From Campylobacterota bacterium (lineage in GTDB: Bacteria > Campylobacterota > Campylobacteria > Campylobacterales > Nitratiruptoraceae), in NCBI GenBank assembly GCA_015494715.1, contig WGAT01000074.1:1-57331 (forward strand): a stretch of DNA of 57,331 nt, given 5' to 3'. Within the stretch, counting starts at the first letter, position 1. Every line of letters starts with the position of its first letter. This document shows, in pieces, positions 27,142-36,517 of the stretch. The notes under the pieces were generated by a model. The model was not told where the DNA came from. It saw only the letters and a program-made list of their open reading frames with translations, and did not search any database. The translations under genes and the position numbers were made by a program.

Positions 27142-29280
27142 ATGAATCAAAATTCTTGGAATAGTTCTTCTTTGCTTACACTTTTTGCAATCGTTATAGC
27201 TTATCTCTTCTCTTACTATCTTCATCTACACTGGATCTCATGGGCCAATCACAATCCAGAATTTTTTTGGAACGGACAATTAATGATCAACAACGTCGAT
27301 GGCTACTTTTTTGGGAGCGGGGCGCAAAAGATACTTTATCATATGCATTTAGACAACCCAAGACTTGAAGATGTTTGGCATTATGGCACTGCCGTCATTA
27401 CTGCTTATGTGGTGAAGCTTTTGCCCATCTCTTTGGACACGGCTATGCTCTATCTACCGCCGGTGATAAGCTCTCTTGTGGTGATCCCGGTGATTTTGAT
27501 AGGACGGCTGTATGGCGATCTGCTTTGGGGATTTTTGTCCGCTTTGATAGCGGGGATTGGCTGGAGCTACTACAACAGGACTTTGGCCGGATACTATGAT
27601 ACCGATATGTTTAGCGCCATGCTGCCTATGTTTATCCTCTACTTTTTACTTGCAGCCATCAAGTACCGCTCGCTTAATTATCTTTTAGCCGCTTCGCTGA
27701 CGGTCATCCTCTATCCTTGGCTCTATGACCAAGGGCTCTCCATCGTCTATGCGATGGGCATCATGATGTTTTTGTATCTTATAGTTTTTCATAAAAGTGA
27801 AAAATTTACGTATCAAGCGATTATTCTCTTTTCATTTGCTCTAATGCCAATCTTTTGGGTCGTCAAGCTCTTTTTGGTCGTGATTTTGTGGTTTTTGCTA
27901 AAAAAATATGAAACTGAACTCAAAAAGCTCCAAATTGCCGCTGGTGTGAGTTTTTTGGCCTTTTTGTTGTTAGGCAATGTTTTTGGCATTATTTTACATA
28001 AAGTCTTTTCCTATACCACAAGCAGTGAAAATGTAGGAGGGCTGCATTTTCTCAATGTCAATGAAACGGTCAGAGAAGCTGGTAAAATTCCATTTGAGGT
28101 AGTAGCTGATAGGATCATAGGCAGCCTTTTGGGCTTGGTGATCGCCGTGGCTGGGTATATCCTTTTGGTTATGTGCCAAAAAGAGTTTATCATCGCTTTG
28201 CCTTTGTGGGGGATCGGATTTTTCGCCTATTGGGGAGGGCTTAGGTTTACCGTTTATGCCGTGCCTATTGCGGCTTTAAGTGCCGTCTATTTCTTTATTT
28301 GGCTTGCACAAAAGTTTGACTCCCAAAAACTTCGCCTCGCTCTTGCGACTTTGGGCACGCTTTTTATCCTCGCTCCCAATATCACCCATATAACGGGATG
28401 CTGCCAAAAGGTGGTGTGGCTTGATAGTATCAAGAGCTTTTATCCTCTCAAAAGCTACCCCTATCTCACTCCCACTACCTTTTACAAAAGCGAAGTAGCT
28501 TTGTTGGATCGGCTCAATAAAAAAAGCGATCCAAAAGACTACGCCATTACATGGTGGGATTATGGCTATCCCATCTGGTACTACGCCGATGTCAACACAT
28601 TGATCGATGGCGGTAAACATAATGAAGACAACTTTTTGGTCTCAAAAATCCTTACTACCCCAAACCAGAGATTAGCCGCAAACCTGAGCAAACTCTCCAT
28701 CAAAGTCTATACCGACACCAACCGCACCGTAGCCCCTCAACTCTTTATCAAAGATGGCAAGCCCGTCGATGTGGAGAAATTTTTGGCTAGAGTCGGCAGC
28801 AAGGAGTATAAGGCACCAGATCCCAAAAGAGAGATCTATTTGCTTTTACCACACAGAATGTTTGATATTTTTCCTACGGTGGCCTATTTTTCTCAGCGAG
28901 ATCTCAATAGCGGCCGGGTGGATACTCGCCATTTCTTTTATAAAAATCGCATCGCCAAACGAGGAGACAAACTTTATATCGGCCAGCTGGCCATAGATCT
29001 AAAAAGAGCGACGATTTTGATCGGCAACAGAGAAATTCCTGTTAAAAATTTTTACATTGTAGGTATGGATGCAAATGGCAAGAGCCGCTTTAAAGAGCAG
29101 CGGGTGAGAAATGGCGGTTTGAATGTGATTGTCAACGAAAGTTTTGCCGAGGGACTCATAGTGGATGATTACTATCTTAAATCCACTTTTTTCCAACTTT
29201 ACCTTTTTGATCGCTACGATCCCAAGCTCTTCGAGCCGGTGATCACGAGCCCTTGGATGAAGATCTACAAGATCAAATGA
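27142..29280 (+). CDS. pglB: Oligosaccharyltransferase PglB (STT3 family)
   Basis: 712 residues. Transfers a lipid-linked oligosaccharide to Asn of D/E-x-N-x-S/T sequons on the periplasmic side. About 13 N-terminal membrane helices, then a periplasmic domain with WWDYG (residues 471-475). Active-site residues are present: Asp53 in NVDGY, Asp153 in GYYDTDM, and Glu312 of the TIxE motif (here TVRE) in the external loop. Its C-terminal domain is normal length. The upstream part is AT-rich while the rest has flank-like composition. It overlaps pglC by 4 bases (ATGA). PglK, the ABC flippase of the Campylobacter system, is absent from the window. Confidence 0.96.
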   Translation: MNQNSWNSSSLLTLFAIVIAYLFSYYLHLHWISWANHNPEFFWNGQLMINNVDGYFFGSGAQKILYHMHLDNPRLEDVWHYGTAVITAYVVKLLPISLDTAMLYLPPVISSLVVIPVILIGRLYGDLLWGFLSALIAGIGWSYYNRTLAGYYDTDMFSAMLPMFILYFLLAAIKYRSLNYLLAASLTVILYPWLYDQGLSIVYAMGIMMFLYLIVFHKSEKFTYQAIILFSFALMPIFWVVKLFLVVILWFLLKKYETELKKLQIAAGVSFLAFLLLGNVFGIILHKVFSYTTSSENVGGLHFLNVNETVREAGKIPFEVVADRIIGSLLGLVIAVAGYILLVMCQKEFIIALPLWGIGFFAYWGGLRFTVYAVPIAALSAVYFFIWLAQKFDSQKLRLALATLGTLFILAPNITHITGCCQKVVWLDSIKSFYPLKSYPYLTPTTFYKSEVALLDRLNKKSDPKDYAITWWDYGYPIWYYADVNTLIDGGKHNEDNFLVSKILTTPNQRLAANLSKLSIKVYTDTNRTVAPQLFIKDGKPVDVEKFLARVGSKEYKAPDPKREIYLLLPHRMFDIFPTVAYFSQRDLNSGRVDTRHFFYKNRIAKRGDKLYIGQLAIDLKRATILIGNREIPVKNFYIVGMDANGKSRFKEQRVRNGGLNVIVNESFAEGLIVDDYYLKSTFFQLYLFDRYDPKLFEPVITSPWMKIYKIK

Positions 29281-29870
29281 CACCCAGACAAAAGCTGATT
29301 AAGCGGCTCTTCGATGTAGTGTTGGCTACGATCGGTTTGGTACTGACCTGGCCGATCATCCTCATCGCCTGGATCATCGCCTCCATCGAGACCAAAAGCA
29401 ACGGACTCTTTGTCCAAAAACGAATAGGAGAGGGGGGCAAGCCTTTTTGGATCTACAAGATCAAGACCATGTATCCCAATCAACCGGGCTCTACCGTCAC
29501 AACAGCCAAGGATAGCCGCATCACCAAAAGCGGCCGGCTCTTTCGCCGCTACAAGATCGACGAGCTTCCACAGCTTTTCAACATCCTCAAAGGAGATATG
29601 AGTTTCGTAGGCCCTAGACCCGATGTGCCCGGCTATGCCGATAAGCTGGAGGGCGAAGATCGCATCATCCTCTCTATCAAACCTGGTATTAGCGGTCCAG
29701 CTTCGATAAAATATAAAAATGAAGAGGAGATTTTGGCCAAAGTGGCAAATCCCAAAGAGTACAACGACCGAGTGATTTGGCCAGACAAAGTGAAGATCAA
29801 TAAAGAGTATATAAAAAATTGGTCTTTAAAAAAAGATGTGTACTACATTTTTAAAACGATCAAAGGGTAA
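29277..29870 (+). CDS. pglC: PglC-type phosphoglycosyltransferase (initiating, monotopic)
   Basis: 197 residues. Transfers a phospho-sugar from a UDP-sugar to undecaprenyl phosphate, starting the lipid-linked glycan. An N-terminal reentrant membrane helix (about residues 12-35) precedes the catalytic domain: VQKRIGEGGKPFWIYKIKTM, the DE catalytic dyad in YKIDELPQLFNILKG, MSFVGPRP and SIKPGISGP. ATG 29277 is preferred over an upstream TTG at 29253 because it forms the ATGA overlap with pglB and starts right at the family's N-terminal MTPRQKLIKRLFD. The sugar (bacillosamine derivative or other) cannot be read from sequence. Confidence 0.9.
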   Translation: MTPRQKLIKRLFDVVLATIGLVLTWPIILIAWIIASIETKSNGLFVQKRIGEGGKPFWIYKIKTMYPNQPGSTVTTAKDSRITKSGRLFRRYKIDELPQLFNILKGDMSFVGPRPDVPGYADKLEGEDRIILSIKPGISGPASIKYKNEEEILAKVANPKEYNDRVIWPDKVKINKEYIKNWSLKKDVYYIFKTIKG

Positions 29871-29872
29871 CG

Positions 29873-30877
29873 ATGAAAAAGATTTTAATAACCGGGGGTG
29901 CTGGGTACATCGGTAGCCATGTTATAAAAGAGCTACTCAAAAAGGGTGAATACGAGATTAGCGTGATAGATAATCTCTCTACCGGATTTATGGATACGAT
30001 TGAGCGGCTTCGTCGCCATTGGGGTGATTTTGAGTTTACCCAGATGGATCTAAGCGATTGGGATCGGGTGAGGGAATTTATGCAAAAAGGTCGTTTTGAC
30101 GAGGTGATCCATTTCGCAGCGGCTCTTGTAGTACCAGAATCTGTAGAAAATCCGCTCAAATACTACCTCAACAATACTGCCAATACAGCCAACCTCATCA
30201 AAGCGAGTGTAGAGAACGGAGTAAAAAAGTTTATTTTTTCCTCTACAGCCGCAGTATATGGGGAGCCAGACTCCATCCCCTCAAGCGGTATTACCGAAGA
30301 TGCTCCTACTACTCCAATCAACCCGTATGGTCATAGTAAGCTCATGAGCGAACAGGTACTCAAAGATACGGCTAAAGCCTATCCTCAGTTTAAATATGTG
30401 GCTCTTCGGTATTTCAATGTGGCCGGTGCCGATGTGGATGGGACGATCGGCCAATCGACCAAAGACGCCACGCATCTTATCAAAGTAGCCGCCCAAACCG
30501 CTCTTGGCAAAAGGGAAAAGATGTATATCTTCGGCGATGATTATCCAACACCAGATGGGACTTGTATTCGAGATTACATTCATGTAGATGATTTGGCTCT
30601 GGCCCACATCGAGGCATTGGATTATTTAAATGAACATGAAAGTGATGTTTTTAATGTAGGCTATGGCAAAGGTTATAGCGTCCAAGAGGTGATCGATACG
30701 ATGAAAGAGGTCAGCGGTAACGATTTTAAAGTACAAATCGCTCCACGACGGGCCGGTGATCCTGCTATACTTATAGCCAATAGTTCCAAGCTCAAAAGAT
30801 CGACTAAATGGCGGCCACGCTACGATAATTTAAAATTAATATGTAAAAGCGCTTTGGAGTGGGAAAGAAAGATATAA
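29873..30877 (+). CDS. galE: UDP-glucose 4-epimerase
   Basis: 334 residues, short-chain dehydrogenase fold. NAD-binding TGGAGYIGSHV at the N-terminus, catalytic STAAVYG with Ser and the NPYGHSKLMSE Tyr-x3-Lys pair, and ALRYFNVAGAD. Interconverts UDP-Glc and UDP-Gal (or the GlcNAc/GalNAc pair, as in Campylobacter Gne). It follows pglC by 2 bases and overlaps the next glycosyltransferase by 19. It supplies galactose-type donors, including the substrate of Glf. Confidence 0.94.
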   Translation: MKKILITGGAGYIGSHVIKELLKKGEYEISVIDNLSTGFMDTIERLRRHWGDFEFTQMDLSDWDRVREFMQKGRFDEVIHFAAALVVPESVENPLKYYLNNTANTANLIKASVENGVKKFIFSSTAAVYGEPDSIPSSGITEDAPTTPINPYGHSKLMSEQVLKDTAKAYPQFKYVALRYFNVAGADVDGTIGQSTKDATHLIKVAAQTALGKREKMYIFGDDYPTPDGTCIRDYIHVDDLALAHIEALDYLNEHESDVFNVGYGKGYSVQEVIDTMKEVSGNDFKVQIAPRRAGDPAILIANSSKLKRSTKWRPRYDNLKLICKSALEWERKI

Positions 30878-31962
30878 AAGTAGCAATAGTCCACGACTGG
30901 CTGGTAACGGAGGGAGGAGCGGAGAGAGTATTAAACCGGTTGGTCCGCCTTTTCCCTAGAGCCGATATTTTTAGTTTGGTCGATTTTTTGAATGAAAAAG
31001 AGCGAGAGAATATCCTGTTTGGGAAACGAAGCACTACCTCTTTTATCCAATATCTTCCCTTAGCCAAACGCCATTTTCGCCATTATCTGCCTCTTTTTCC
31101 TTTAGCGATCGAGCGTTTGGATCTTAGTGGGTACGATCTTATTCTCTCCTCTTCTTGGGCTTTTGCCAAAGGGGTGCGAAAAAAACCAACCCAAAAACAT
31201 CTGTGCTACTGCCACACCCCTATTCGGTACGCTTGGGATATGATGGAGGAGTATACTGCCAATCTCTCTTGGCCAAAACGTGCGATCGTGCGGTATGTAT
31301 TGCAAAGGATTCGTCAATGGGACAAAGCGACCAGTCAAAGGGTCGATCGTTTTGTCGCCAACTCTCAGTTTGTGGCGGATCGTATCAAAAACTACTACCA
31401 CAAAAAGAGTCTAGTCGTTCATCCTCCCGTAGAGATTGAGAAGTTCTCCTTTTGGCCAAAAAAGAAAGAGTTTTATCTTACACTCTCTCGATTGGTACCA
31501 TATAAAAAGACACAAATAATTGTCGAGGCTTTTAACCAGATGCCAGACAAAAAGCTTATAGTCATCGGAGATGGTCCAGAGTTCAAGAGACTGCGCACGA
31601 TAGCTAAAAGAAATGTAGAGATTATGGGATATCAACCTCAAAAAGTTGTCGTGGAATATATGCAACGAGCCAAAGCTTTTGTCTATGCGGCTTTGGAAGA
31701 TTTTGGTATCGTAATGGCTGAAGCCCTTTGTTGCGGTACGCCAGTAATTGCCTATGCTCAAGGAGGAGCCAAAGACATCGTAGAGGCAGACTCTGGTCTA
31801 TTTTTTCATTCCCAAACGCCACAAGCTCTCATCAAGGCGGTGCGAGATTTTGAGGGTCGTGTTTTTGATCATCACGCCATTAGCCAAAGAGCGCGTGAGC
31901 GTTTTGATCCAACTCTTTTTGAGCAACGGATCTTGCAGATAGTGGAGGAGCTCTATGGCTAG
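30859..31962 (+). CDS. Family 4 glycosyltransferase (WbaZ-like)
   Basis: 367 residues. VAIVHDWLVTEGGAERVL, CYCHTPIRYAWDM, VVHPPVEIEKF, LTLSRLVPYKKTQIIVEAF, VIGDGPEFKRL and AALEDFGIVMAEALCCGTPVIAYAQGGAKDIV give a complete GT-B retaining enzyme, including the E-x7-E region. WbaZ-like enzymes are often mannosyltransferases; the donor here is not determinable. GTG start inside the end of galE. Composition is like the flanks, not the AT-rich island. Overlaps the next gene by 8 bases. Confidence 0.9.
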   Translation: MGKKDIKVAIVHDWLVTEGGAERVLNRLVRLFPRADIFSLVDFLNEKERENILFGKRSTTSFIQYLPLAKRHFRHYLPLFPLAIERLDLSGYDLILSSSWAFAKGVRKKPTQKHLCYCHTPIRYAWDMMEEYTANLSWPKRAIVRYVLQRIRQWDKATSQRVDRFVANSQFVADRIKNYYHKKSLVVHPPVEIEKFSFWPKKKEFYLTLSRLVPYKKTQIIVEAFNQMPDKKLIVIGDGPEFKRLRTIAKRNVEIMGYQPQKVVVEYMQRAKAFVYAALEDFGIVMAEALCCGTPVIAYAQGGAKDIVEADSGLFFHSQTPQALIKAVRDFEGRVFDHHAISQRARERFDPTLFEQRILQIVEELYG

Positions 31963-33247
31963 AGTTGCCGCCTTGCTGTTATTTGTTGGAGACGGGTTGG
32001 GGATTGTTGCTAGTATTTTACTTGCCTACTGGCTTAGAGGAGTATTATTAGAACCAAACGATATTCCACTGCGCCACTATCTGCTCTTTTGGCCTTTTTT
32101 TACTCCATTGTTGATTTTTTGGTACGAGGGGCTCTATACCAGTCGTTACGATTTTTGGCAAGAGACAAGACTTATTTTTAAAGCTTTGGTGCTCTCTTTG
32201 TTGATAGTGCTTAGTTTTTTAGCTATTACCAAACATATCGAGCACTACTCCAGATTCGTGGTAGTAGTAAGTTTTATGGTAATGGCTTTTATGCTGCCTT
32301 TACAAAAGAGATTCCTAAAATGGCTCCTTTTTCATCTTGGCATCTGGAAAAAAAGGGCCAAGCTTTATGGAAGCGATCCTTTCTTGGAGCGCTCCATCTT
32401 TCAAAACTACTATCTTGGATATGTCCAAGGGGATGGGGATACGATCTTTATCAACTCTCGCAACTTTAGCGTCAAAAAGATTGAAAAGATTTTAAAAAAG
32501 CAAATACAGCTGCATCATCAACTTTTTTTCATTCCATTGATTCGTGATTTCAATCTGGCCGATTCTCAGATTTTGGAGCTTTTTGATGCGAGAAGCAATC
32601 TCATCATTCTCAAAAATAGTCTACAAGATAAAAAAAACCTCCTTGCCAAAGAGCTTTTTGATCGTTTAAGCGCAATGGTGCTTTTTATCCTTTTTTTACC
32701 TCTTTTATTTTGTATTGGAGCCACTATTTGGATCAGCGAGCCAAATGGCTCGATCCTTTTTTACCAAAAGAGGCTGGGCAAAGGGGGACGCATTTTTACC
32801 CTTTTAAAATTTCGGACGATGTATGAAAACAGTGAAGAGATTTTACAAAATTACCTCAATCAAGACCCAAGGCGTCTTAATAAATGGCGGCGCTATAAGA
32901 AACTCAAAAAAGATCCTAGAGTTACGCCCGTTGGCAGGATTTTGCGTACATTCTCCCTTGACGAACTTCCCCAGCTGTGGAATGTGATACGAGGAGATAT
33001 GAGTCTGGTGGGCCCTAGACCCTATCTTCCCGAAGAGCTTGAGAAGATGCGAGAAGCCAAAGAGATTATTTTAAGCGTCAAACCCGGGATGACGGGCTTG
33101 TGGCAGGTATTGGGAAGAAATCGTCTCACTTTTGAGCAGCGGCTGCGTATCGATATCTGGTATGTTTATAATTGGTCGTTGTGGCGGGATGTGGTCGTCT
33201 TGCTTAAAACTTTTCGAGCCGTCCTCAAAAAGGACGGAGCTCACTGA
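31955..33247 (+). CDS. WbaP/CpsE-type polyprenyl glycosylphosphotransferase (polytopic)
   Basis: 430 residues. Four N-terminal membrane helices within about residues 1-115, a soluble middle segment (about 120-220), one membrane helix ([17 protein letters not shown]), then the phosphoglycosyltransferase domain: [47 protein letters not shown] and [12 protein letters not shown]. It starts an undecaprenyl-linked glycan by transferring a hexose-1-phosphate, usually Gal or Glc. It is a second initiating enzyme in the locus next to pglC. It converges on the next gene, with the stops overlapping by 7 bases. Confidence 0.92.
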   Translation: MARVAALLLFVGDGLGIVASILLAYWLRGVLLEPNDIPLRHYLLFWPFFTPLLIFWYEGLYTSRYDFWQETRLIFKALVLSLLIVLSFLAITKHIEHYSRFVVVVSFMVMAFMLPLQKRFLKWLLFHLGIWKKRAKLYGSDPFLERSIFQNYYLGYVQGDGDTIFINSRNFSVKKIEKILKKQIQLHHQLFFIPLIRDFNLADSQILELFDARSNLIILKNSLQDKKNLLAKELFDRLSAMVLFILFLPLLFCIGATIWISEPNGSILFYQKRLGKGGRIFTLLKFRTMYENSEEILQNYLNQDPRRLNKWRRYKKLKKDPRVTPVGRILRTFSLDELPQLWNVIRGDMSLVGPRPYLPEELEKMREAKEIILSVKPGMTGLWQVLGRNRLTFEQRLRIDIWYVYNWSLWRDVVVLLKTFRAVLKKDGAH

Positions 33248-33984
33248 GCCTTGAGCCTAAAAAATAGATGGGCCATTACGCTAACGAAGTAGACTTGTAA
33301 AAGCGTACCAGCTAGGGGGATGAGGGTAATGAGGTAGAGGATTGCGGTGGTGCTCATTATCTTCAAGCGGTACTTTTTTAAAAATGTCTCAAGCTCTTTG
33401 GCCCGCATAATCTCTCCGCCTACATCTAGGCTCATTAACGAGTGAAAAAGATAGTAAAAGGGAATATTGAGGGCTATGGCGTTGAGCAGAGGTATGAAAT
33501 AAAGCACCAAAGCCAAAAAGGAGATACCGATCGCTTTGAGTAGCGTTTTAGCCAAAAGCCAAAGATGCTCTAAGGTACTCAGACCTCCGCTTAAAGGAAT
33601 ATGGGCATAATGGCGTTTATGAATCTCTTTGACTACATAAGGGGTAAAAAATCCCATCACCATCGTGGCCACCGCCGTAGAGAGCAAAATCGCTAGTAGC
33701 GTGCCCAGTATCGCTACGAGCGTACCAAGCAGCGTTTTGACGATCCAGCTAGAGACTAGATCCACAAGCCAAGGGTGGTTTTGGGCGAACTGGGCAATGT
33801 CTGGATTGTGGATGGCATTTGGATTTTGGGCAAGCTGTGAAAGAATATGGATCATCTGTCCCCCCGCTCCCCAAAAAAAGGCGGCAAAGAGGACAAAAGT
33901 GATGATAAAAGGCAAAAAGGTTATGGCCAAAAATTTTTTGGTCATAAAATCTTCCCAAGCCGCTACGAATATAGACTTTTGCAT
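33241..33984 (-). CDS. EI24-domain (CysZ-like) inner-membrane protein
   Basis: 247 residues with four predicted membrane helices: about 20-40 (FLAITFLPFIITFVLFAAFFWG), 85-115 (TLLGTLVAILGTLLAILLSTAVATMVMGFF), 155-180 and 215-235. The order and the AVATMVMGFFTPYVVKEI stretch fit the EI24 family, whose best-known member CysZ imports sulfate. ATG 33984 is chosen over 34014 because AAAGGA lies 6-7 bases upstream. It is divergent from the helicase and converges on the WbaP-like gene. Substrate not identified; sulfate is only a family-level guess. Confidence 0.8.
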   Translation of the reverse strand: MQKSIFVAAWEDFMTKKFLAITFLPFIITFVLFAAFFWGAGGQMIHILSQLAQNPNAIHNPDIAQFAQNHPWLVDLVSSWIVKTLLGTLVAILGTLLAILLSTAVATMVMGFFTPYVVKEIHKRHYAHIPLSGGLSTLEHLWLLAKTLLKAIGISFLALVLYFIPLLNAIALNIPFYYLFHSLMSLDVGGEIMRAKELETFLKKYRLKIMSTTAILYLITLIPLAGTLLQVYFVSVMAHLFFRLKAQ

Positions 33985-34031
33985 TTGCAATCCTTTTGTA
34001 TTACAATATCCCAAAATTTCAAGGAGGCTCC

Positions 34032-36203
34032 TTGAGCTGCTTTATTCTACCAAAAGTTTTGGAAGGTATTGATCTGCAAAAGGCTTTGCGACGGATCGGT
34101 ATCAAGCTGAACGATATTAAAAAGAGCTACTACGCCAACCAAAAGAGTCTGCTTTGTCTTAAAAAGCGGGTCAAGACCAAAATACCCAAATCGATGTTTC
34201 CTAGCCGCCAAGAGGAGGCGGAGATTATCCAGGTCCACGAGTTTGTGGAGCGCTATCGCTATCTTATCAACGAGGAGCGAAGAGCCGAGATAGAGGCGAC
34301 CATTGGAGAGCTTAAATCCATAAGTGGCGAAGAGCGTGAGCTTTATGGACGGGCCATTTTGGGTCTTCGCGGGTCAAAAGAGCCAAGCCGTTTAGGACTC
34401 TACTTCGTCCGCTTTGGCCGCAGCCGTATCATCGATACGGAGATATCGTCAGGAGATATCGTGCTCATCAGCCGAGGCGATCCGCTCAAAAGCGATCTAA
34501 CGGGGACTGTGAGCGAAGTGCGCAAAAACTTTATCACCGTAGCCTTCGATCAATTACCTCCCAAGTGGGTCTATGGGGAGGGGATCCGGGTCGATCTGTA
34601 TGTCAACGACGTCACTTTCAAACGGATGGAAGAAAATCTTTTACTCTTTCGCCATGCCACGGGAGTGAAGCGGCAGATACGAAACCTAGCCCTTGGTATA
34701 TGGGAGCCAGAAGCTGCGAAGCCAGTGGAGTTTACGCCGCAAACCAGACTCAACCCCACTCAGATCGAAGCGGTCCAAAAGGCCCTTGGTTCCGAACTTT
34801 TCTTGATCCATGGCCCCCCGGGGACGGGCAAGACCTCTACGCTTATAGAGCTGATCCTCCAAGAAGTAAAACGGGGTAACAAGGTCTTGGCCACGGCCGA
34901 CTCCAACACCGCCGTGGACAATATGCTCCAGCGTCTGGCCAAGCATGACCTTGCACTGGTGCGTATCGGTCATCCAGCTAGAATTTTATACGAGCTGGAA
35001 GAATTTAGCATCCACGCCCAGTACGAAAAGAGTCTAGAAGCCGAGGCGATCAAAAAAGGATGGGAAGAGGTGGGTCTTTTGGTCAAGGAGCGTGACCAGC
35101 ACTCCAAGCCGACCCAAGCAAGAGCCAGAGGAATGAGCCACGATCGAATTCTCACCCTCGCAGCCCACGGCAAGGCCCAAAGAGGGGTCAGCGTGGCTAC
35201 GATGCAATCCATGGCCAAATGGATCAAGATGGATCGAAAGATCGAAGCGCTTGTAAAAGATCTGCGTTTTCGAGAAGAGCAAGCCTATCAAAAGATAATA
35301 GCTTCTGCCGATGTGGTCCTCTCTACCAACGGGATGATCATGAGTGATCTGCTCAAAGACAATGATTTTGATGTAGCGGTGATTGACGAGGGGAGCCAGC
35401 AGGTGATCCCCTCTACGCTTATCCCTATTTTACATGCTGGGCGTTTCGTCATCGCAGGCGATCACAAGCAGCTGCCCCCCACGGTGCTCAGCGACTCCAA
35501 AGAGCTCAAGATCTCGCTTTTTGAGGAGCTTATCAAGCGTAATCCCGCCAACTCCTCGATGCTTCGCATCCAGTATCGGATGAACGAAAAGATTATGGGA
35601 TTTAGCAACCAAAAATTTTATGGAGGCAAATTGATCGCAGACGAGAGCGTCAAGGATCATACGATCGCCGATCTTGGGCTTTCACAGCCAAGCAGCTATG
35701 AAGAGATACTCGACACCACTCCTGTCGTTTTTGTAGATACCGCCGGCATCGAAGCGCCAGAATCCCTGCCCGATCGCAGCACCAGCTATCAAAATCTAGC
35801 CGAAGCGAATTTGGCCAAGGAATTTACCGAGGAGCTACTGCGTATGGGAGCCAATCCCTATCATCTAGGGATTATCAGTCCCTACGCCGCTCAGGTCAAG
35901 AGGCTCAAGAAGCTGATCGATACGGATGAGCGGATCATCGAGATCAAGAGCGTCGACGGATTTCAAGGCAGGGAAAAGGAGATCATTCTCATCAGTTTCG
36001 TCCGCTCCAATCCAAAAGGAGAGATAGGCTTTTTGAAAGATCTGCGCCGTCTCAATGTAGCTATCACTAGAGCCAAAAGGAAACTCATCTGCATAGGGGA
36101 CGCTTCGACTCTGGGCCATGATGAAACCTACAAGGAGTTCTTGGATTATATTGCCAAAGAGGGTAAAATCGTATGCGCAAAGGAGGTAGGATGCAAAAAG
36201 TGA
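34032..36203 (+). CDS. UPF1/IGHMBP2-like superfamily 1B DNA/RNA helicase
   Basis: 723 residues. An N-terminal region with coiled-coil tendency and an OB-like subdomain (about 130-220) is followed by the helicase core: HGPPGTGKTSTL (motif I, about residue 265), ADSNTAVDN (Ia), VIDEGSQ (II, DEAA-like), AGDHKQLPP (III), QYRM (IV), KSVDGFQGREKEII (V) and NVAITRAK (VI). Bacterial homologues unwind DNA or RNA 5' to 3'. TTG start at 34032 is chosen because AAGGAGG lies 4-5 bases upstream. The thioredoxin gene starts inside its 3' end. Confidence 0.9.
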   Translation: MSCFILPKVLEGIDLQKALRRIGIKLNDIKKSYYANQKSLLCLKKRVKTKIPKSMFPSRQEEAEIIQVHEFVERYRYLINEERRAEIEATIGELKSISGEERELYGRAILGLRGSKEPSRLGLYFVRFGRSRIIDTEISSGDIVLISRGDPLKSDLTGTVSEVRKNFITVAFDQLPPKWVYGEGIRVDLYVNDVTFKRMEENLLLFRHATGVKRQIRNLALGIWEPEAAKPVEFTPQTRLNPTQIEAVQKALGSELFLIHGPPGTGKTSTLIELILQEVKRGNKVLATADSNTAVDNMLQRLAKHDLALVRIGHPARILYELEEFSIHAQYEKSLEAEAIKKGWEEVGLLVKERDQHSKPTQARARGMSHDRILTLAAHGKAQRGVSVATMQSMAKWIKMDRKIEALVKDLRFREEQAYQKIIASADVVLSTNGMIMSDLLKDNDFDVAVIDEGSQQVIPSTLIPILHAGRFVIAGDHKQLPPTVLSDSKELKISLFEELIKRNPANSSMLRIQYRMNEKIMGFSNQKFYGGKLIADESVKDHTIADLGLSQPSSYEEILDTTPVVFVDTAGIEAPESLPDRSTSYQNLAEANLAKEFTEELLRMGANPYHLGIISPYAAQVKRLKKLIDTDERIIEIKSVDGFQGREKEIILISFVRSNPKGEIGFLKDLRRLNVAITRAKRKLICIGDASTLGHDETYKEFLDYIAKEGKIVCAKEVGCKK

Positions 36204-36517
36204 CGACTATGGAGCAAATCGATGCAATTCTTGGTAAAGATGCGGCGCTGCTTTATGTCAGTGCTCCAAACTGCAATGTCTGCGAGGCTCTCAAGCCAAA
36301 AGTAGAAGCGCTTTTTACCGATCGCTTCCCAAAAGTACGGCTCTATGAAGCCAATATCGCCCATTTACCAGAGCTTGGCGGGCGGTTCAATATCTTTAGC
36401 GCTCCGGCAATTTTACTCTTTTTTGAGGGTAAGGAGTTTGCAAGAGAGGGACGCAACATCTCCTTGGAGCTCTTCGCCCAAAAAATTCAAAAAGTATATG
36501 AGCTTTATTTTTCTTAA
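36191..36517 (+). CDS. Thioredoxin-like protein (CNVC)
   Basis: 108 residues, thioredoxin fold. The redox motif near residue 24 reads CNVC in [14 protein letters not shown] instead of WCGPC, and the cis-Pro is in FSAPAILLF. It lacks the aromatic before the first Cys, so redox potential may differ from TrxA. ATG 36191 is chosen because AGGAGG is 4 bases upstream; it overlaps the helicase end by 13 bases. The stop shares TTAA with the stop of fabH on the other strand. No signal peptide, so cytoplasmic. Confidence 0.85.
   Translation: MQKVTTMEQIDAILGKDAALLYVSAPNCNVCEALKPKVEALFTDRFPKVRLYEANIAHLPELGGRFNIFSAPAILLFFEGKEFAREGRNISLELFAQKIQKVYELYFS

Larger units (their letters stand above)
16400..27200. 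other. AT-rich glycan island
   Basis: From about 16.4 kb base composition and codon use turn markedly AT-rich, most strongly in 18.1-27.1 kb (long A/T runs, AAA, AAT and ATA codons everywhere), and return to the flanking composition inside pglB at about 27.3 kb. The TTTGGCCAAA palindrome frequent elsewhere was not found inside it. This is the usual signature of exchanged O-antigen-type genes. The boundaries are judged by eye. Confidence 0.75.

Noticed and set aside
27142-29280. Reading the locus as a plain O-antigen cluster
   Set aside because: The gene at 27142 carries WWDYG, the D53/D153 pair and a TVRE (TIxE-type) motif of oligosaccharyltransferases, not features of a Wzy polymerase or WaaL ligase.
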